Source of the DNA: Spirochaetota bacterium
Lineage (GTDB): Bacteria > Spirochaetota > JAGLSM01 > JAKPMW01
Direction: 5' to 3'
NCBI GenBank assembly: GCA_029548715.1
Contig: JAKPMW010000394.1
Span: forward strand, 1-10,426
DNA length: 10,426 nucleotides
Shown: one piece after another, positions 6,379 to 10,426 of the stretch
Position numbering within the stretch: the stretch's first letter is position 1
Layout of the letters: every line of letters starts with the position of its first letter
The notes under the pieces: model-generated
The model's database searches: none
What the model saw: only the letters and a program-made list of their open reading frames with translations
Told to the model about the DNA's origin: nothing
Made by a program: the position numbers and the translations under genes

Positions 6379-6738
6379 ATGAACAATCGCATGCACGAAC
6401 GCCGGGTCCTCAAGCGGCGGCATCTTGTCGTTTATCTCGATGTGATTGACAGGGCAGAGGGGACCGTCCTCGGGCAGCTGGGGGATATCTCGTCCGAGGG
6501 CCTTCTGGTCATCTCCCGGAGGCCTGTCCCTTCCGACCGCACCTGGCAGCTCAGGGTTGCCCTGCCTGATCTGCGCGGCTGCCGGGGTGAATATCTGGAC
6601 GTGGACGCGCTCCCCTGCTGGAGCAGTGCTGACATCAACCCCGAGCTGGTATGCACCGGCTTCTCCTTTGTGGATATTGATGACGCCGGACGCGACAAGA
6701 TCGCCAGTCTGGTCCAGATCCTGGGGTTTCGCGATTGA
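6379..6738 (+). CDS. PilZ domain protein (c-di-GMP binding)
   Basis: A 119-residue single-domain PilZ protein. The two c-di-GMP contact motifs are present: RxxxR as R9-VLK-R13 in ERRVLKRRH, and (D/N)xSxxG as D36-I-S38-S-E-G41 in GDISSEGLLV. The remainder, with strands TWQLRVALPDL and LVCTGFSFVDID, fits the six-stranded barrel, and KIASLVQIL is a typical closing helix. PilZ proteins bind cyclic di-GMP and pass the signal to motility, polysaccharide or other targets. ATG 6379 is preceded by AAGGAAGG with a 5-nt spacer; the open frame upstream to 6217 overlaps the divergent HAD gene and promoter and is not used. The stop TGA shares its A with the ATG of the next gene (TGATG), so the two are translationally coupled. 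Confidence 0.8.
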   Translation: MNNRMHERRVLKRRHLVVYLDVIDRAEGTVLGQLGDISSEGLLVISRRPVPSDRTWQLRVALPDLRGCRGEYLDVDALPCWSSADINPELVCTGFSFVDIDDAGRDKIASLVQILGFRD

Positions 6739-8285
6739 TGCCGGGTCTGCTCTCTGAAACATCCCTCGCCGATGCCTGGTGCATGCTGGATTCGTGCATG
6801 ACCGATCTCCCCCTGCCCTTTGCCCTGATTGACGCGCAGTTCAGGATCATCATGGTCAGCAGGCGCTGGCGCGAGAACTACAGTGTCGAGGGTGAGGTTG
6901 CAGGACGGTCGCTCGAAGAGGTCTTTCCCGGAATGTATGCCCGCTATCAGACCCATTTTGCAAGGGTGCTGCAGGGCGAGACATTCAGTGCAGAGGGCAG
7001 CCTTGTCCAGCGCAGGGATGGCAGCAGCGAGCTGATTGACTGGACCATGAGCCCCTGGCGGAAGCAGGACGGGCGTGTCGGAGGGATGGTCTTTTTTTCA
7101 GAAGTTGTGACTGCACGGCACAGGCTGGATGAGGAGATCCGCTACCTGCGCACCCTCGAGCGGGCCCTCTCGGGCATTGCAACCTCGCTGATTGCTGTTC
7201 CCTTTGGCGGGATCTCCGCTGCCATCGACGAGGGCCTTGGGGAGATCGGGCGTCTCTCGGGAATGGACCGGGCCTATATCTTCGAATTCGATTCCGGACG
7301 TACAAGCATGAGCAATACGTACGAGTGGTGCGCCCCGGGGATCGAGTCGATGAAGGCCCGGCTGCAGGATGTCCCCTGCACCAGTGTTCCCTGGTGGATG
7401 TCACGGATTCTCCAGGGCAGGGATATCGTCATCAATGACCTTGGCGAGATGCCGGCTGAGGCGGCCACCGAAAAGGCCATGCTCGAATCGCAGGGTGTGC
7501 GCTCGCTGGTTGTTGTCCCGCTGACGGCCCGTGACGGACAGTATGCTTTTCTGGGTCTTGACGCAACAGTGCAGGTGCGCGAGATAAGTGAGCACTATGT
7601 CTCGCTCCTTCACGTTGCGGGAAGGATCATGATGAACGCTGTCCTGCGGAGAAATGCCGAAGAGGCCTTTCAGGAATCCGAAGCCCGGGCCCGGATGCTG
7701 CTGGAAAACGCCGCGGATGCACTCTTTCTTGTGGCTGCCGATGGCCGGATCGCAGATGTCAATTCGAATGCCTGCCAGCAGACCGGGTATGCACGGGAGG
7801 AGATCATCGGGATGCCGATTCAGGCAATCGATGACAGTTTTGACTTTGAAAGACTGCGGGAGGAGATGCGCCGCAATCCCGGGTCGGTGGTTGTTACCGT
7901 TGAGGGCCGGATAACACGCCGCGACGGAAAACACTATCCGGTCGAAACCAGAATCTGCCGGTTTCCCGGCCGGGGAGTCCCCATGGCGGTCGCTGTGGCG
8001 CGGGACATTAGTCAGCGGAAAGACATGGAAGAGCAGCAGAAAGCCCTGATTTTTGACCTGAAAGAAGCCCTGGCCAATGTCAAGACCCTTTCCGGCCTGC
8101 TTCCCATCTGTTCGCATTGCAAGAAGATCAGGGATGACAAGGGATATTGGCACAAGGTAGAAAAATATATTGCCGGGCATTCGTCAGCCAGTTTTACTCA
8201 CGGCCTCTGCCCGGACTGCCTCGAGCGGCAGTATGGAGAAGATGAGGTGCATGGAGACAGGGACGAGGGAACAGCCGAGTCATAA
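6738..8285 (+). CDS. PAS-GAF-PAS sensor protein with C-terminal cysteine motif, no kinase domain
   Basis: A 515-residue cytoplasmic sensor. PAS 1 is at about 25-125 (LPLPFALIDAQFRIIMVSRRW, then a RRDGS loop at 92-96). A GAF domain is at about 140-300 (YIFEFDSGR; DIVINDLGEM; VRSLVVVPL). PAS 2 is at about 315-428 (NAADALFLVAADGRI; TRRDGKHYPVE; ending in ARDISQRK). A short coiled coil at 425-452 leads into a compact C-terminal module: LSGLLPICSHCKKIRD (451-466), GYWHKVEKYI (469-478) and HGLCPDC (488-494). The four cysteines C458, C461, C491, C494 could bind a metal. This tail recurs in many PAS or receiver proteins, especially of deltaproteobacteria, and its role is not known to me. No histidine kinase, GGDEF, EAL or HD-GYP domain follows. 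No transmembrane segment is seen. Start ATG 6738 overlaps the PilZ stop by one base. The end overlaps the next gene by about 35 nt. Confidence 0.8.
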   Translation: MPGLLSETSLADAWCMLDSCMTDLPLPFALIDAQFRIIMVSRRWRENYSVEGEVAGRSLEEVFPGMYARYQTHFARVLQGETFSAEGSLVQRRDGSSELIDWTMSPWRKQDGRVGGMVFFSEVVTARHRLDEEIRYLRTLERALSGIATSLIAVPFGGISAAIDEGLGEIGRLSGMDRAYIFEFDSGRTSMSNTYEWCAPGIESMKARLQDVPCTSVPWWMSRILQGRDIVINDLGEMPAEAATEKAMLESQGVRSLVVVPLTARDGQYAFLGLDATVQVREISEHYVSLLHVAGRIMMNAVLRRNAEEAFQESEARARMLLENAADALFLVAADGRIADVNSNACQQTGYAREEIIGMPIQAIDDSFDFERLREEMRRNPGSVVVTVEGRITRRDGKHYPVETRICRFPGRGVPMAVAVARDISQRKDMEEQQKALIFDLKEALANVKTLSGLLPICSHCKKIRDDKGYWHKVEKYIAGHSSASFTHGLCPDCLERQYGEDEVHGDRDEGTAES

Positions 8286-9228
8286 CGTGGAGAGAGGGAT
8301 CCTGGCCCGCGAGGGGCTGTATCCGCTGCTTGTTTCGGATGCGGGAAGGACGGTCCTGCCCGGACCATTCTGGGATGGGTGGACCCGCATGCTGGCGCGT
8401 CAGGTGGCCTGGTTCCCCGCAGCGGGGGTGTTTCCGCCCTGTCCCGTGATCGTGCCCCTTGAAGAGATGGCGGGTGCCAAAGGGGGGGTGCAGATCCTCT
8501 TCATGCACCGCCTGCGGGGGCAGGTCGTATCACTGTTTGGACATATCGCAATTATTGTGCGCGGGCGTGTCTGGAATTTCTCTGCCGTGCTTGCCGAAAA
8601 CGAGGTGCTTGCGGCGGATGAGTTTTACTGGCGCCCCTGTCTCCCTCCCTTTGTTCCCCAGGGTGGGACGGATCTGCCGGCCTCATTGCATCGTGTGCAT
8701 CCTGCTGGTTCTTCATGGGGAACAGTGCGCGACCGGGAGGATGCGCCGGACCCGGCACAACGCCTGGACGACGAACGGTCAGCCCAAACAAGCGGGCCGC
8801 GGGCGGACCGCTACGGGCGGCGCTTCATGCGCAGCATGGATGTCATCGACATCAGCGGACTTGAACCCGCATCCATCGCCGCCCTTGAAAAAGCGCTCAC
8901 CCAATTGATGGACCGTGTCCGCGAGGCCGCGCCCCGCTCGCGCCGGGGCGAGTCACCCTATTTTTCCCCCTGGAAGATGAATTGCGCCGGCTTTGTGCGC
9001 GAGGCCTTCGCCCTGGCGGGCCTGGCGCACTTTCATAGCCACCTCCCGCGTGATCTCTTTGTCGAAATCGGCTGGCATTTTACCCGTCAGGCCCGCCTGC
9101 CTGAAAGCTCTGTCCGGATCGAACGCCGGCGCATGGCGCAGGTGGCCGTGTCCGGGATCCGGCCCTCCTCTTCCGCCGTGCCACTGCTCAACCCGGCAAG
9201 CTGGTGGCGCGTGTTGCGGATGGGGTGA
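8251..9228 (+). CDS. Uncharacterised protein, possible circularly permuted NlpC/P60-like fold
   Basis: No family is recognised with certainty. The product (325 residues from ATG 8251) has SLFGHIAIIVRGRVWNFS (94-111), in which H98 sits in a strand-like segment, and much later KMNCAGFVREAFALAGL (242-258) with C245. A His-containing strand before a Cys at the start of a helix (NC-x-G-F/L-V) is the order in circularly permuted NlpC/P60 (papain-like) domains such as YiiX and the Lnb N-terminal domain (DUF4105); DUF1175 (YfaT) has a similar cysteine helix. The region 150-190 is Arg/Asp/Pro-rich and probably a linker. No signal peptide or membrane segment is evident. The start is uncertain: ATGs at 8233, 8242 and 8251 are all in frame, each with an imperfect ribosome site (GAGGT just before 8251); GTG 8287 has none. 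All but the GTG overlap the end of the PAS gene, suggesting coupled translation and a shared role. Confidence 0.65.
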   Translation: METGTREQPSHNVERGILAREGLYPLLVSDAGRTVLPGPFWDGWTRMLARQVAWFPAAGVFPPCPVIVPLEEMAGAKGGVQILFMHRLRGQVVSLFGHIAIIVRGRVWNFSAVLAENEVLAADEFYWRPCLPPFVPQGGTDLPASLHRVHPAGSSWGTVRDREDAPDPAQRLDDERSAQTSGPRADRYGRRFMRSMDVIDISGLEPASIAALEKALTQLMDRVREAAPRSRRGESPYFSPWKMNCAGFVREAFALAGLAHFHSHLPRDLFVEIGWHFTRQARLPESSVRIERRRMAQVAVSGIRPSSSAVPLLNPASWWRVLRMG

Positions 9229-9267
9229 GGGGTGGGGCAATCCCTCGTGATACTGTCATCGCTATCC

Positions 9268-9310
9268 CGGATACGCATGATTAAAACGTAATACCGTTAT
9301 GCGTATACCG
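9268..9310. repeat. Long imperfect inverted repeat after the permuted-NlpC-like gene
   Basis: CGGATACGCATGAT (9268-9281) pairs with GTTATGCGTAT-A-CCG (9296-9310): a core of ATACGCAT/ATGCGTAT is perfect, extended by A-U and two G-U pairs inward and by CGG/CCG outward across one bulged A. The loop is 14 nt. No T-run follows on either strand, so it is not a classic terminator. It could be a binding site for a dimeric regulator, a processing or stability element, or a remnant of a mobile-element end. Confidence 0.5.
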
Positions 9311-9319
9311 CCTCAGACG

Positions 9320-9335
9320 GGGTCTTCGCCGGGAT
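9320..9335 (+). repeat. 16-bp sequence shared with 2920-2935 (copy 2)
   Basis: GGGTCTTCGCCGGGAT, identical to the minus strand at 2935-2920. It lies between two inverted repeats in the spacer before the nucleotidyltransferase/HEPN pair. Confidence 0.6.
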
Positions 9336-9344
9336 GAACACCTT

Positions 9345-9376
9345 CGGTGGCGTGAATCCACCGCCTGTTGTATACT
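9345..9376 (+). promoter_or_regulatory. Putative operator and -10 element upstream of the MNT-HEPN pair
   Basis: CGGTGG (9345-9350) and CCACCG (9358-9363) form a perfect 6-bp inverted repeat with a 7-nt spacer. Seven bases on is TATACT (9371-9376), a good -10 hexamer. The place of the -35 box (about 9348-9353) lies inside the inverted repeat and has poor consensus. This arrangement would suit repression by a protein bound over the -35 region, as in autoregulated toxin-antitoxin operons. Inference from layout only. Confidence 0.35.
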
Positions 9377-9434
9377 TGAAATATAGCCATTTGCGAAATC
9401 ATGCTGAAAGACGGCAGAGATAGAGGGTCCGGGT

Positions 9435-9752
9435 ATGAATGAAAAGGATGAATTGAAGATCCTGATTTCAGCGATCACTGAATACTCGGTACCAAAGAAA
9501 ATCGTTTTGTTCGGTTCGCGGGCGCAGGGACGTGCCCGGGTGGATAGTGATTTTGATCTTTGCATTCTCTATGACAGGATTCCAAAGCGAAAGCTGGAAG
9601 TCCTGCAGGATCTCTATCGAACGGTCTTTTGTCTTGGAGGGCATCCTGTTGATTTGGTCGTGTATCAGGAATGCCAGTTTGAGGAAAGGGCATCTCGTAA
9701 AGGGACGTTTGAGTCCGTCATTCAGGCCGAAGGAGAGGTGGTGTATGGGTAA
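9435..9752 (+). CDS. MNT-type nucleotidyltransferase, antitoxin-like (MntA family)
   Basis: A 105-residue minimal nucleotidyltransferase. The hallmark GSRAQGRARVDSDFDL has G27-S28 and the two catalytic acids D39 and D41; the third acid is D73 in HPVDLVVY. In characterised MntA-HepT pairs such an enzyme adds AMP to its HEPN partner and neutralises it. The complete triad suggests an active enzyme. ATG 9435 has a GAGGG-containing stretch some 8 nt upstream. The final 8 nt overlap the HEPN gene, the usual arrangement for these modules. GC content is visibly lower than in the genes before 9228. Confidence 0.85.
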   Translation: MNEKDELKILISAITEYSVPKKIVLFGSRAQGRARVDSDFDLCILYDRIPKRKLEVLQDLYRTVFCLGGHPVDLVVYQECQFEERASRKGTFESVIQAEGEVVYG

Positions 9753-10134
9753 AAAAGACGCTGAGGCTTGGCTTGATTTCGCAAAGGATGACCTCGATGC
9801 TGCCAAATATCTTCTTGGGATGGAAAAGAGATCGCTCGAAATCATTTGTTACCATTGTCAGCAGTGTGCCGAGAAGGCATTGAAGGGATTGTATGCGCTT
9901 GAAGGCGTTGAGATTCCAAGGACGCATGACTTTGGTGTGCTTGTGGCAGGGATCAAGATGGTGTGCGATGTTTCGGATCTGATGTCTGAACTGGCGCAGC
10001 TTCAGCCATTTGCTGTTTCAGTGCGATATCCGTATGAAATGGAATTGCTGCCTGGGGATGATGAGAAGGCGATATCCTCGACGGATGTGATATATGCTCG
10101 TTGTATGAAATACGTTAATTTGAAAACCGGCTGA
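9745..10134 (+). CDS. HEPN domain protein, partner of the nucleotidyltransferase
   Basis: A 129-residue helical HEPN protein of the PF05168-like type: WLDFAKDDLDAAKYLL (9-24), the conserved CYHCQQCAEKALKGLY (35-50), IPRTHDF (57-63) and VRYPYE (93-98). HEPN proteins paired with MNT enzymes are commonly RNase toxins, but the RX4-6H RNase motif is not visible here (no H follows R94). It may be inactive, use another site, or act as a substrate-binding subunit. ATG 9745 has AAGGAGAGG six bases upstream and overlaps the preceding gene by 8 nt, so the pair is co-translated. Toxin function is not demonstrated by the sequence. Confidence 0.8.
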   Translation: MGKKDAEAWLDFAKDDLDAAKYLLGMEKRSLEIICYHCQQCAEKALKGLYALEGVEIPRTHDFGVLVAGIKMVCDVSDLMSELAQLQPFAVSVRYPYEMELLPGDDEKAISSTDVIYARCMKYVNLKTG

Positions 10135-10268
10135 TTTTTGTGTCTGTTTTTTACGGGCATAGTGGCTTGGTATGTTGTTCCGGTGTGCAAATTTTCATCA
10201 AACCTGCAAAATTCTTGAATTCTGTACGTACCACTCCAGCGTGGCGGAGAGCCCGTGCGGAGGGTTGT

Positions 10269-10379
10269 ATGAAAATGGCTGGAAAAATATTATTGGTATT
10301 ATTTGTCTTTCTTTCTGGGTGTAACGACGATGCAGACACGGTCCTCGGTCCGGCTGCTGGTGGATTTGTATCGCGGTGA
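10269..10379 (+). CDS. Very short lipoprotein reading frame
   Basis: A 36-residue product with a classic lipoprotein signal: MKMAGK, a hydrophobic stretch ILLVLFVFL, and the lipobox LSGC (C at residue 21), leaving a mature part of only 16 residues (NDDADTVLG...) before TGA. ATG 10269 has GGAGGG about 6 nt upstream, so translation is credible. The 10261-10320 stretch is only about 30 % GC, far below the rest. It could be a genuine mini-lipoprotein, or the 5' end of a longer lipoprotein gene cut by a frameshift. The spacer 10135-10268 shows no gene and no good terminator or promoter. Confidence 0.5.
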   Translation: MKMAGKILLVLFVFLSGCNDDADTVLGPAAGGFVSR

Positions 10380-10426
10380 ATTACCCGCGGGAATGGTTCA
10401 TCCGGCGGGATATACGCCGTAGGGGA

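Noticed and set aside
7401..8180. 259-codon minus-strand open frame inside the PAS-GAF-PAS gene
   Set aside because: Shadow of a clearly conserved multi-domain protein; no recognisable motif.
1..10426. tRNA, rRNA, CRISPR array, transposase or phage genes
   Set aside because: No repeat-spacer pattern, no recognisable tRNA arm set, and no integrase or transposase motif seen on either strand by inspection.

Overview
The window is a compact, GC-rich (roughly 55-60 %) bacterial chromosome segment. No single gene fixes the taxon. The combination of an iron-only-hydrogenase-regulator-like (TM1266-like) protein, a bacterial sn-glycerol-1-phosphate dehydrogenase, a Bpt/ATE aminoacyl-protein transferase, PilZ signalling and a PAS protein with the C-terminal 'LSGLLPIC' cysteine motif suggests an anaerobic Gram-negative bacterium, most plausibly Desulfobacterota/deltaproteobacterial or Spirochaetota. 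This taxonomic statement is inference.

Layout. Positions 1-1801 hold a long glycogen synthase (glgA) on the plus strand, with a good sigma70-type promoter just inside the longest open frame, which argues for the second ATG. Its 3' end overlaps by 43 nt the tail of a convergent minus-strand pair (2807-1759): a small ACT/ferredoxin-like regulator of the TM1266 type and a Bpt/ATE N-end-rule transferase, with their own promoter. Further up the minus strand is an HpcH/HpaI-type aldolase gene (3752-2967). Divergent from it is a 101-residue J-domain-only protein (3874-4179) whose leader can form two competing hairpins. A terminator follows, and then comes a minus-strand pair (6257-4325): a NagD-like HAD-IIA phosphatase followed by a glycerol-1-phosphate dehydrogenase. 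Together they could make and then dephosphorylate sn-glycerol-1-phosphate.

From a strong promoter at 6307-6335 a plus-strand signalling operon runs: a PilZ (c-di-GMP) protein, a PAS-GAF-PAS protein without a kinase or cyclase domain, coupled by a TGATG stop/start, and an overlapping gene for a protein with a possible circularly permuted NlpC/P60 (papain-like) fold. These three are probably translated together.

After 9229 the character changes. A 206-nt intergenic region rich in inverted repeats precedes an overlapping nucleotidyltransferase/HEPN pair (MNT-HEPN, toxin-antitoxin type). A very short, AT-rich lipoprotein reading frame closes the window. The drop in GC from about 9430 onward suggests this end is acquired DNA.

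No rRNA, tRNA, CRISPR array, transposase or phage gene was recognised. The best candidates for something not fully described are the PilZ / kinase-less PAS-GAF-PAS / papain-like operon, the G1P dehydrogenase-HAD phosphatase pair, and the hairpin-rich leader of the MNT-HEPN module.
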